Shown here: piece by piece, positions 1-7,301 of the stretch | How the letters are laid out: each line of letters opens with the position of its first letter | Numbering within the stretch: position 1 is the stretch's first letter | DNA from: a virus | Virus record (IMG/VR): IMGVR_UViG_3300021197_001882 | Span: 1-36,037 of that record | Direction: 5' to 3' (one strand) | Length of the DNA: 36,037 bases | Notes under the pieces: model-generated | What the model was told of the DNA's origin: nothing | Databases searched by the model: none | The model's input: only the letters and a program-made list of their open reading frames with translations | Position numbers and translations under genes: made by a program

Positions 1-131
1 AAACGAACTGCTGTCGTTGTGCCTTCTGGGATATTCCAATGTGGGAAGATTGCGTTGTCGCCGCCGCCTGTACGCTCACTGCGTGATTCTTGAGATTTAA
101 GTTTTGCTCTAATTTCTGCCAAAGATGCCAT
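1..131 (-). CDS. 32: Single-stranded DNA-binding protein gp32, N-terminal part (partial)
   Basis: Only the first 43 codons are in the window; the gene continues past base 1. The start reads MASLAEIRAKLKSQ, followed by a GGGDNAIFPHWNIPEG stretch, which is the typical N-terminus of gp32 in marine T4-like phages. Gp32 coats single-stranded DNA cooperatively in replication, recombination and repair. The ATG at 131 has a good Shine-Dalgarno AGGAGA at 142-137 with a 5-nt spacer. The leader (132-218) contains a sigma70-type promoter, a late promoter, two overlapping hairpins and a 9-bp direct repeat. T4 gp32 represses its own translation through its leader, so similar control is plausible here. The call rests on recognising the N-terminus only. 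Confidence 0.85.
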   Translation of the reverse strand, partial: MASLAEIRAKLKSQESRSERTGGGDNAIFPHWNIPEGTTTAVR

Positions 132-203
132 TGTTTTCTCCTATATGTGCCTTTGTTAGTATTGTATGTGCCTATTCACATACTGTAATGTTTATACAGT
201 ATA
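132..203 (-). promoter_or_regulatory. Structured gp32 leader: overlapping hairpins and direct repeat
   Basis: Read on the minus strand, ATACTGTA and TACAGTAT (202-195 and 187-180) form an 8-bp stem with a 7-nt loop. GTATGTG and CACATAC (183-177 and 170-164) form a 7-bp stem with a 6-nt loop and share four bases with the first stem, so the two cannot both form fully. The CACATA arm is part of a 9-bp direct repeat, AGGCACATA, at 173-165 and 152-144. The second copy lies directly upstream of the AGGAGA ribosome site, so pairing with it would reach the translation start region. This resembles a translational operator, but a regulatory role is inference. Confidence 0.5.
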
Positions 204-226
204 TGCGCTTTTATTTATCTAGTCAA
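198..226 (-). promoter_or_regulatory. Sigma70-type promoter for gp32
   Basis: On the minus strand, TTGACT (226-221) is followed after exactly 17 bases by TATACT (203-198), close to the bacterial sigma70 consensus. The -35 box overlaps the TAG stop of the asparagine-synthetase-like gene. It should allow host RNA polymerase to read gp32 early. The 8-bp inverted repeat at 180-202 overlaps the -10 box. Confidence 0.65.
212..218 (-). promoter_or_regulatory. T4-type late promoter for gp32
   Basis: GATAAATA on the minus strand fits the T4 late consensus TATAAATA recognised by gp55. It lies inside the 17-bp spacer of the sigma70-type promoter. The expected late start near 206 would place the 180-202 hairpin at the very 5' end of the transcript. 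Confidence 0.6.
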
Positions 227-1298
227 TAACTTTTTGTGAAATTATTGGTTTTTTTCCAATATTTTTATACTGGCTTAGATAGTCTAATTTACTGCTATCT
301 AATTTCTGCACAAGTTGCTTTGATACACCAGCATCAATTGCTTGTGCTAGGATTTGTTCAGCACTACTTTGCATCATTAGTTGTAAAATTTCTAAATTCT
401 TAAATGGAGTAAAAGTAAGTGTTTCGCCTAGATGCCAGTGTTGATGATCATTTGCTAACCAATCTAAACATTGAGTAAAACAATCTTTTTTAATGTTTTT
501 TATGCTTTCAGATATATCATCTATGTTATAAGGCCTTGTTAGATAAGCATACATGTAATGTTCTGGTGTAACTTCATTTAAAATATCATAGCCTAAAGAT
601 TTTAATAGTTTGCTACTAGTCCATGGGCCGCGCATCATATACTCATCACCGTGGCTACCAGTTACAAGCACACATGGCTCATCCCATAAATGTATTTGTT
701 TATATGCCCAATATTTTGTTTTTATCTGCTGTGCATTTTGAATCCAAAATCTTGTGTATTTCAAATATTCATAATCTACTATCTCATAGTCTTTTGTATA
801 ATGATCTAAATATGCCCACACCAAAAGACTATCAATACCTCCAGATAGAAAAATTTTAATTGGAAGTGTATTTGTAGCAATAAATTCTTGAAATTGTTTA
901 TGTAGATGTTGATCTATAAAGTCAACTACCTGTTCGTCTGTATAATTTTGTTTACGAAAGATTAACTTTTGCACATCGTAAGTAATTTTCATATTCTTAT
1001 CTACAGTGATATTTTTACTATCTGCCCATATACGGTCTGATAAATCTTCTAGATTGCTGATTCCATCGTTATCATAGTACACAGGAAATCCTCTGGAATC
1101 GTCATGCGTTATTTTTACTGTATCTGCATCACAAATAAAACTGCAATAGTTTCCTTTACTATTAGTTAGTTTGTAACCTTTTGTAATAATATTACTGCGT
1201 ACATTCCATCCTTCATCCATACTTAAACACAGGCCGTTTGGCAACGCAATGTGTTTGGTATAGTTATCCTTAAAAGTGTTTCCTAAGTAAAAGAACAT
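219..1298 (-). CDS. Asparagine-synthetase-like ATP pyrophosphatase
   Basis: A 359-aa protein from the start chosen here. It carries a clear PP-loop, FLSGGIDSLLVW, with SGGIDS at about residues 152-157. This motif binds ATP in N-type ATP pyrophosphatases such as asparagine synthetase and beta-lactam synthetase, which adenylate a carboxylate before amidation. The N-terminal half, with SRGFPVYYDNDG and a following SNLEDL, resembles a worn-down class II glutaminase domain, but the Cys normally exposed after the initiator Met is absent (the start reads MFFYLGN). The ATG at 1298 is preferred because the upstream ATG at 1355 lies inside the terminator of the preceding gene. No strong Shine-Dalgarno site is seen. 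Its substrate is unknown; it may use ammonia or another amine donor. The gene ends inside the gp32 promoter. Confidence 0.65.
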   Translation of the reverse strand: MFFYLGNTFKDNYTKHIALPNGLCLSMDEGWNVRSNIITKGYKLTNSKGNYCSFICDADTVKITHDDSRGFPVYYDNDGISNLEDLSDRIWADSKNITVDKNMKITYDVQKLIFRKQNYTDEQVVDFIDQHLHKQFQEFIATNTLPIKIFLSGGIDSLLVWAYLDHYTKDYEIVDYEYLKYTRFWIQNAQQIKTKYWAYKQIHLWDEPCVLVTGSHGDEYMMRGPWTSSKLLKSLGYDILNEVTPEHYMYAYLTRPYNIDDISESIKNIKKDCFTQCLDWLANDHQHWHLGETLTFTPFKNLEILQLMMQSSAEQILAQAIDAGVSKQLVQKLDSSKLDYLSQYKNIGKKPIISQKVID

Positions 1299-1335
1299 CT
1301 GTGTATTATATATGTTTGTGATAGAGAAGTCAAAG

Positions 1336-1361
1336 AAAAAGCAGTGCCGCAGCACTGCTTT
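1336..1361 (-). terminator. Intrinsic terminator after the 837-aa gene
   Basis: AAAGCAGTGC and GCACTGCTTT form a perfect 10-bp stem around a 4-nt loop (1338-1361), followed on the minus strand by a T-rich tract. It begins 17 bases after the stop codon at 1379. Confidence 0.85.
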
Positions 1362-1378
1362 CCTCCCTATTCTTTATA

Positions 1379-3892
1379 TTATGAGCCTCGTTCTATGTCT
1401 TGTAGTTTACGCAGTTCTCTTGCTACTATACTTCTTGGTGTTAATTGGTAGCCTGCTTCGCCTTCGTGTATGCCGTGGTTGCTCTTCGCTGTTGACCCTA
1501 CGCCTGCCATTGCTGCCATCTTTGCAATGCTTTCCGCCACTTCGTCTACTTCCTGAACTTCTTCAACTGTTTCGCCTACTAGTTTTCTAATCTTAGATCC
1601 TGAAACATAGTCTGGTAGTACTTTTTCAAGTGCTGCTTTAATATTATATGACTTCATTACTTCATTGCGGAATTCATTAGTAAATGGATATAGTTCCATG
1701 TCTGCTTCCATGTCTGCAATTACTTCGTCAATCTCTTGTGCTAGATCACTCATACGACCTTCACTTGCTACTGCAATGTCAGCATCGCCATCACCGTCAA
1801 TGTCTACCATTTCCCAATTATCACCTTTTGGATCCATGCTATCGCATTCACAATCTGTAGTAGGTTGTCCTAGCATATCACCGCAATGCTTACACTGTAG
1901 TGAACACATGCCTTCTGCAACTGCTTCTTCTTTTACTTTGTACTTTTTGCCGTCAACTTCAAATTCTTCTTTGCCGTCTTTTTTAGCCTGTGCTAGTGCG
2001 CCTGAGAATTCGTTACCTTCGTTTGGATCTTCTTTCATGTCGTCTGCATTACTGCCCATACGCTCGCCCTGTGTAGCACTTGTGTTTGCTGGCATGCGTG
2101 GGTTGCCAAACATTCTTGGGATAACCATTTCGCTGTCATTGCCGTCTGCACGAATCTTGTCAAGTGCTGCTCCCATTATTTCTTGGTACTTCTGCCCATA
2201 GTCATCAACGTGATCCATTAGCCATCCAATAATGATTGGACGAGCATCACCTTCTGGATCTTTGTCGCCGGCAACACCTAGGTCATCAAATAGTTCATCA
2301 TCCCCTAGTAAGCCGCCAAGTGCATTAGCGGCATCATCGCCGCCATCGCCTAGTGCAATAGGGTTAGCCATAATTGCTGCAAGTTTCATTGCTTCTGCTT
2401 CATTTTCTGGCAAACTCCAGGTACCTTCTGCAACCATATCCATACGTTGTGCATATGCTTCAAATTTAGTATCTTCAGTTTTGTCTTTGCCGTATAGATC
2501 TTTCTTAGCCTTAGGCTGTTGAATCTTTATTTTGCCCTGTAAATACTTCTTTGCAAGTTTTAATGCTATTGCTTGACTTGCTGCATCACCAAGATCAATG
2601 TCACTTGCTGTGTTTGCTGCCGCATCATTGGTCATATTATTTGACAAGTATTTCATAATAGCAACCAGAATACTGCGATTCTTTTTGCCTACTTCCATGT
2701 CGCTGTTCTTCATAAACTGCATATAATTTTTAAGTTCAGCAATGTCTGCTTCGTTATTATAGACTTCAATGTCATCATCATTGTCTGCAATGTCTGCCAA
2801 TGATTCAGCACCTTTAGCAGTATTAGCATCTGCTTTTGCATCCAAGTTTTTTGGCTCTTGTGGATCAATTGATCTGTCAAAATAAGGTTTGATTGGAGCA
2901 TCCATATCTTCTTCGTCACTGCCTTTTGCTTCCATGTTTGCTTTATAATCCATTGCTCGTCTCACACTTGCTAAACTATCTGTAAGTCTATCATCATACA
3001 CTTCACGGGTAAGTTTTTGTTTTAAGTCTTCGATATCGTTTTCTTCTACTTCAACTGCGCCAGGTACCCAGTTTTCAAAGTAGTCAGCATATCCTTTTGC
3101 ACTACTGATTGCTTTCAGTGTGTCTTTTAATCCATAGTATCTGTCGGTTGCAGCATCAATTACTTCTTGTGCATCCTCATTTACATACTCTTCACGCTTT
3201 ACACTACGCACAAAATGCTTTAGATCCTGCATTTCTTTCATAATCTCTACAATGTGTGTACCACGATCATCACGGGTGTGTCCTTCATTTGACACATGTC
3301 TTGCCATTGCTCTTGCACCTGGAAGATAGTTGTTAGCAAACTTAAAGCGTTCGCCTTCACTGTTCTCAATGTAGATAGCACTGATGTTGCGGCTTCTTGC
3401 ACCCTGCTTTGTTTCATCTACTGTGCCCTTATGTTTAATAATAAGTTTTGCTGTTCCTGTTTCAAGGAAACTTTTTTGGCTTGTTCCGTGTAGTCTGTTT
3501 TCCATCACTTCGTCCTGGTTACGTTGTGTTAAAAACTGATAATCTTTCTTATCAAGTCTCTCTTTTGTTACATTATGAGATTCATAGTTTAACATATTTC
3601 TTGCACTGAATCTGCTCAGTTCTTTTAAAAATCCATACCAAGCATCTGCTGTTCCACTATCTGCATCTTCAACCATACTGTTAGGAAAGTATACTTGTAA
3701 TACCCCTTCTTCGTTGAGGCTAATAGTGACTGCACCAACTGGCAAATCTCTGTGCTTAAAATTAAACTCGAAAAAACGAGCCTGTGCAGGATCTGTAGTT
3801 ACAGTGCCATCTTCGTTCCCCAACTTGATGCTACTAACACGACTACGAATCTTGTCAAAAAGTTCTTGTGATATATTTTCTACGCTTCTCAT
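1379..3892 (-). CDS. Large conserved T4-like phage protein with Cys cluster and acidic Ca-type loop
   Basis: An 837-aa protein. Its MRSVENISQELFDKIRSR start is of a type I associate with T4-like marine phages, but I do not know its function. It is soluble-looking, with no signal peptide or membrane segment, and is rich in acidic and Ala/Asp stretches in the middle (about 340-560). Near residues 660-685 there is a cluster CSLQCKHCG ... DCEC that could bind zinc, followed at about 690-700 by DIDGDGDAD, which looks like a dockerin or EF-hand calcium loop. It lies just downstream of gp17 and is followed by a strong terminator. A late promoter lies only 5 nt before its ATG, and no Shine-Dalgarno site is present. 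A structural or internal virion role is possible but unproven. Confidence 0.7.
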   Translation of the reverse strand: MRSVENISQELFDKIRSRVSSIKLGNEDGTVTTDPAQARFFEFNFKHRDLPVGAVTISLNEEGVLQVYFPNSMVEDADSGTADAWYGFLKELSRFSARNMLNYESHNVTKERLDKKDYQFLTQRNQDEVMENRLHGTSQKSFLETGTAKLIIKHKGTVDETKQGARSRNISAIYIENSEGERFKFANNYLPGARAMARHVSNEGHTRDDRGTHIVEIMKEMQDLKHFVRSVKREEYVNEDAQEVIDAATDRYYGLKDTLKAISSAKGYADYFENWVPGAVEVEENDIEDLKQKLTREVYDDRLTDSLASVRRAMDYKANMEAKGSDEEDMDAPIKPYFDRSIDPQEPKNLDAKADANTAKGAESLADIADNDDDIEVYNNEADIAELKNYMQFMKNSDMEVGKKNRSILVAIMKYLSNNMTNDAAANTASDIDLGDAASQAIALKLAKKYLQGKIKIQQPKAKKDLYGKDKTEDTKFEAYAQRMDMVAEGTWSLPENEAEAMKLAAIMANPIALGDGGDDAANALGGLLGDDELFDDLGVAGDKDPEGDARPIIIGWLMDHVDDYGQKYQEIMGAALDKIRADGNDSEMVIPRMFGNPRMPANTSATQGERMGSNADDMKEDPNEGNEFSGALAQAKKDGKEEFEVDGKKYKVKEEAVAEGMCSLQCKHCGDMLGQPTTDCECDSMDPKGDNWEMVDIDGDGDADIAVASEGRMSDLAQEIDEVIADMEADMELYPFTNEFRNEVMKSYNIKAALEKVLPDYVSGSKIRKLVGETVEEVQEVDEVAESIAKMAAMAGVGSTAKSNHGIHEGEAGYQLTPRSIVARELRKLQDIERGS

Positions 3893-3897
3893 ATGTG

Positions 3898-3904
3898 TAT
3901 TTAT
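3898..3904 (-). promoter_or_regulatory. T4-type late promoter, 5 nt from start codon
   Basis: CATAAATA on the minus strand, then CACAT, then ATG at 3892. With T4 late spacing, transcription would begin at or next to the ATG. A small hairpin (ATGCTT-ACC-AAGCAT, 3903-3917) lies at the promoter's upstream edge, overlapping the gp17 stop codon. Confidence 0.6.
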
Positions 3905-3916
3905 GCTTGGTAAGCA

Positions 3917-5482
3917 TTAAACCATTATGAATGGCATCGGGGCTTGATCGTAATCATCACCGTCTCGGATATGATTTTCAAGTTCTGGATTGTAACTTTT
4001 CAGCGTTTGTGCCATGCGCATTACTAGCATTGTACTCATAACAAGATCATCAGTGTCACCTACTTTTGCAGCGTAACTGTTACCACTAGCAATAAAACTT
4101 TTTAGTTCACTTATAAGCATCTTGCTTTTGATCTTTACTTTTTCTGTCTCTACCAGTGTTTTAAACTTGGCGCACACTGCAAGTTTACTGCGATGTGTAG
4201 TATTAAATCCTCTTCTAAATACTTTGCTATTGCCGTGTCCTCGAGGTTCACTTAAAAAGTAGCCAGGGATGTTTTCTTCGCCTATTTCATTGATACTTTG
4301 TAGTGCTGCCTCACCAATCGTATTGTTTTCAACACTAAAATACACGCTATTGTTATCGCCACACTTCTCCACTAGGTACTTGTTTATTTCTACAAGTATA
4401 CGAATTTGCTGAGGGATTGGAGTTTTATTATGACTCCATTCACCTACTTGCTCCATGCTAGGAACTTCAAATATTTGTATAGCGGCAGGATCACCGCCTG
4501 TGCCTAAACTCGGATCTAGCCCTACTAGATAAGCCATACCATGACTTGGTTGTTTGTACCAACGCACAGCACCGTGTCTAAATTGTGGATCTTCGCCACG
4601 CATATTAGTAAGTATCATACTGTCTATAAGTGTTTCGTCATAGATAATAAACTCACAGTCATGTTCTCGTCTAAAGCGTTCTTCCCCAATACGACCTAAT
4701 TCTTCTGCTTTCCAAGTTTCGTCTCTGTCTGGATGTTCCCACCAGTAACTTTGATAGCTCTTAAATCCATTTATACCAATGTCTGTTTCATTGCCTTCCG
4801 CATCAAACTGTTTGTTAGCATCACGCCAAATAGTAGCAAACTGATCCTCATCACTGTTGGGTGTGCTTGTGATTATGGCCTTACCACCTGTTGCTAGTGT
4901 AGGAGAAATACTTGTCCAAAACTCACGGGCAATGCTAGGACGCACAAATGCAAACTCATCACAGTACAGTAGTGTAATACTCATACCGCGTCCTGTGTTG
5001 TCCGTAGTTGCTTGTGCTACAATACGACTACCATTGTCAAAGTCTATACTGCCTTTGTTATAACTTGTTACACCAGCACGAATATGATTAGGACATAATT
5101 CGTATGCATAACGTATACGTTGCATAATCTCCTGCGCACCAGCATACTTGTGTGCTGCAATGAGAATTACACTGTCTGGTACAAACATTGCATACCACAA
5201 CAAGTACCCTGCTGCAGTTGTTGATTTGCCTGTTTGTCTAGGTAGCATATTAATGTTAAAGCGATAGTTGTGATATACATCCAGTAGTTTTGTTTGATAC
5301 TCAAACGCTTTATACACCATGCGCCCTTTGGTAGGATGCTGAATGTTAAAGAAGTTGTTCATAAAATACTGAGCACCATTAACAGGGTCTGCGCATTTTG
5401 CAAACTCTGTAAATTCTTCTTTAGTGAAATTTTCTTTTTGATGTGGCTTTTTTATAAGCACACCGTCTAGTGTTTTTGCCAT
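3917..5482 (-). CDS. 17: Terminase large subunit gp17
   Basis: This 521-aa protein is the DNA-packaging motor ATPase and headful nuclease. The Walker A motif LPRQTGKST is at about residues 80-88, and Walker B LLYCDE is at about 171-176 with catalytic E176. The C-terminal RNase H-like nuclease domain begins near VGLDPSLGTGGDPAA, where the Asp is a metal ligand. T4 gp17 is about 610 aa, and this copy has a shorter N-terminus. It acts at the prohead portal with gp16. The start at 5482 follows the stop of the Usg-like gene with a single base between them, suggesting coupled translation. The small subunit gp16 is encoded about 4 kb upstream rather than directly before gp17 as in T4, with six other genes between. 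Confidence 0.95.
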   Translation of the reverse strand: MAKTLDGVLIKKPHQKENFTKEEFTEFAKCADPVNGAQYFMNNFFNIQHPTKGRMVYKAFEYQTKLLDVYHNYRFNINMLPRQTGKSTTAAGYLLWYAMFVPDSVILIAAHKYAGAQEIMQRIRYAYELCPNHIRAGVTSYNKGSIDFDNGSRIVAQATTDNTGRGMSITLLYCDEFAFVRPSIAREFWTSISPTLATGGKAIITSTPNSDEDQFATIWRDANKQFDAEGNETDIGINGFKSYQSYWWEHPDRDETWKAEELGRIGEERFRREHDCEFIIYDETLIDSMILTNMRGEDPQFRHGAVRWYKQPSHGMAYLVGLDPSLGTGGDPAAIQIFEVPSMEQVGEWSHNKTPIPQQIRILVEINKYLVEKCGDNNSVYFSVENNTIGEAALQSINEIGEENIPGYFLSEPRGHGNSKVFRRGFNTTHRSKLAVCAKFKTLVETEKVKIKSKMLISELKSFIASGNSYAAKVGDTDDLVMSTMLVMRMAQTLKSYNPELENHIRDGDDYDQAPMPFIMV

Positions 5483-5483
5483 A

Positions 5484-5735
5484 TTATACTTCGTATACGC
5501 CTCGTAAATCTACATAGTCTGTACCGCCCCAGTAGTTTGTATGATACAAATATGCTTCTTGTATTACTGCATCTATATTCTTATGCCAGTAACGAATAAA
5601 CTTGACACTACGGGGGAATTCAGGTATAATATCATTTGTTTGCCAGACAAATTCGTTGATCAGGTGTACATGATCTGGCATATGGTAATAAACTTGAATT
5701 GAGACTAATTTGTCTCTATCAAAGCGTTTAATCAT
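5484..5735 (-). CDS. Usg-like family protein
   Basis: An 83-aa protein whose core, YYHMPDHVHLINEFVWQ, followed by a D-x-x-PEFP stretch and a KFIRYWHKNID stretch, matches what I know of the Usg family. That family comprises small alphaproteobacterial proteins named for a gene near the trp locus, with a characteristic YRMPDHPHLLQ.F.WQ.YD..P.FP pattern. Its biochemical role is not established. Here it lies immediately upstream of gp17 with a 1-base gap and is transcribed from a perfect TATAAATA late promoter 5 nt before the ATG, so it is probably made late with the terminase. A downstream Met (residue 19) would cut into the conserved core, so the first ATG is preferred. Family assignment is by recalled motif only. 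Confidence 0.7.
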   Translation of the reverse strand: MIKRFDRDKLVSIQVYYHMPDHVHLINEFVWQTNDIIPEFPRSVKFIRYWHKNIDAVIQEAYLYHTNYWGGTDYVDLRGVYEV

Positions 5736-5740
5736 AGTAA

Positions 5741-5748
5741 TATTTATA
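5741..5748 (-). promoter_or_regulatory. Perfect T4-type late promoter (Usg-gp17), near-palindromic
   Basis: TATAAATA on the minus strand, then TTACT, then ATG at 5735, which implies a leaderless mRNA. The site is nearly palindromic: the plus strand reads TATAAATT at 5745-5752, which could be a weak late promoter for the divergent HNH gene. Confidence 0.7.
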
Positions 5749-5779
5749 AATTAAAACTTACTAGGTAAATAATAATACA

Positions 5780-6331
5780 ATGAGCGATACACTCCTACTA
5801 AACACTAGTGGACAACCTATTAGTAGTTTTCCTGTAAGCACTATCAATTGGCAACGTGCAGTCAAGTTGTTTTTCTTAGACAAAGTAACTGTACTAGAAT
5901 GGTATGATGACTGGCGTATAAGCAGTCCAACAACTACAATGCAAGTACCTGCCACAGTAATGATCAAGCAGTTCCAAAAGATTGATCACAATGTTTGTTT
6001 CAACAGACACAATCTTGCAATTCGAGATGAGTATCGCTGCGGATATTGTGGACAAGAACACAACTTTCCTGACTTAACTATTGATCATGTTATACCTCGT
6101 AGTAAAGGTGGACGAACTACATGGACTAATACTGTAATTGCTTGCAAGCAGTGCAATGTTGCAAAAGGCAGCAAGCTCTGGAATCCGCGGCTGGAGCCCA
6201 AGACTCCAACATACTATCACATGGCGGCTCTTAGGAGCCGTTTTCCGTTTCATGTAAAACATGCTAGTTGGTTAGACTATCTTCCAAACGGGCAACTAGT
6301 TGATGCTGCTCCTCTAGCGCACTCTGCCTAA
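5780..6331 (+). CDS. HNH endonuclease
   Basis: A 183-aa protein with a classic zinc-braced HNH core: CGYC at residues 87-90, IDHVIPRSKGG with catalytic H103, N117, and CKQCN at 122-126. The order CxxC-DH-N-CxxCN fits the HNH/McrA-like nucleases that nick or cut DNA. The N-terminal 85 residues (VLNTSGQPI-like start, then RAVKLFFLDKVTVLEWY) are typical of phage and bacterial HNH proteins of this length. It is on the plus strand against its neighbours and overlaps the convergent gene at 6264 by 68 bases. It could be a free-standing homing-type nuclease or a nuclease assisting packaging; HNH proteins beside terminases do the latter in HK97-like phages. The upstream region has only a weak AGG ribosome site. 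Confidence 0.85.
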   Translation: MSDTLLLNTSGQPISSFPVSTINWQRAVKLFFLDKVTVLEWYDDWRISSPTTTMQVPATVMIKQFQKIDHNVCFNRHNLAIRDEYRCGYCGQEHNFPDLTIDHVIPRSKGGRTTWTNTVIACKQCNVAKGSKLWNPRLEPKTPTYYHMAALRSRFPFHVKHASWLDYLPNGQLVDAAPLAHSA

Positions 6332-7301
6332 GTTCACACATGTTAATTAAATTATTAGCAAGCCTACGTGGATCTATGTCAAATGTTACTGGTTTAAATA
6401 GATCTATACGATTAGGTGTGCTTGTTGCAGTGTAGTTAACTAGATCATCAAAAATATCGAATCCCAGTTGTTTAAGTAATTGTGCTGTATTGTTTCCCAA
6501 GTTAATAAATGGATGTTGTGCAATAATAGGCTTAAAACTTTTTTCTGTTAAAAACTGTGTCTTAGCCCAGTAAGTTTCTAAAACAACACTGTAATCTGTT
6601 TTATCATACCAATCTATATTCCCTACTGTGTAAAAATCTGTGTTACGTTCTTCATTTTGTGTATTATCGTCAGGCAAAGTTAGAGGCAAGTTTCGTGCGC
6701 ACCATTGCTCAAACTTTGGTTTAAGATGCTGTGTAAACTCACTGTCAATAAAATATTGTGGACGTAGTATACTGTCAATAGTTCTTGCCTCTCTACCATT
6801 ATCCAGTGTGTTAACTTGTCCTAAATAACTTATGTGGTTATTCAGCCATCCATTACGCCACAGGTGTTGCAGGAATTGTATTCGTTCACTTTTGTGATTA
6901 CGCATCATACATAGAAAGCGATCGCCCCTAGTAAACCTAGCAGGACGACTGGGTTGTATAAGATCCATGTGCAACCCATACTGATACTGCCAGGGTATTA
7001 CAGTTTGTTTAGCATGTACTCCTGCATAGTCTACATCGGGTGTAACAAGTATGACACGCAAATCCATATCGTCTAGATGTTGCGCTAGTAAATCTCTTGC
7101 TGGATCCCACCAACAGTAAAGTATTAGAGTACCTGAAAAATACTTTTTTAGATGATGCAAGTGAGGCATATCCATAGTATCACAATACCATATGCCCGGT
7201 ACTTGTCCTATTCTATCCACAAGTGTGTGTAAAAATTTACCCTGTGGAGTTTGTTTTCCCCAGTGTAGGTTACTAGGACTTAGTTCGTAATCCGGCCACA
7301 T
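6264..7301 (-). CDS. Glycosyltransferase-like protein
   Basis: A 345-aa protein. The C-terminal part contains SVVLETYWAKTQFLTEKSFK followed by PIIAQHPFINLGNN and LLKQLGFDIFDD. This ET...FLTEK..KPI..G.PFI..G....L..LGF.TFD pattern is one I associate with GT-B-fold sugar transferases, including GT10-like ones, in phages and bacteria. The N-terminal half (residues 1-120) is Trp- and His-rich and may form the acceptor domain. There is no signal peptide. The start at 7301 overlaps the end of the SGNH hydrolase gene by 29 bases, so the two are probably co-translated. A role in modifying host surface sugars, virion proteins or DNA is possible. The enzyme family is inferred from motif pattern only. 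Confidence 0.5.
   Translation of the reverse strand: MWPDYELSPSNLHWGKQTPQGKFLHTLVDRIGQVPGIWYCDTMDMPHLHHLKKYFSGTLILYCWWDPARDLLAQHLDDMDLRVILVTPDVDYAGVHAKQTVIPWQYQYGLHMDLIQPSRPARFTRGDRFLCMMRNHKSERIQFLQHLWRNGWLNNHISYLGQVNTLDNGREARTIDSILRPQYFIDSEFTQHLKPKFEQWCARNLPLTLPDDNTQNEERNTDFYTVGNIDWYDKTDYSVVLETYWAKTQFLTEKSFKPIIAQHPFINLGNNTAQLLKQLGFDIFDDLVNYTATSTPNRIDLFKPVTFDIDPRRLANNLINMCELRQSALEEQHQLVARLEDSLTN

Noticed and set aside
1299-1355. Upstream ATG at 1355 for the asparagine-synthetase-like gene
   Set aside because: It lies inside the terminator hairpin of the preceding gene, and the added 19 residues (Cys/Phe-rich) look non-coding.
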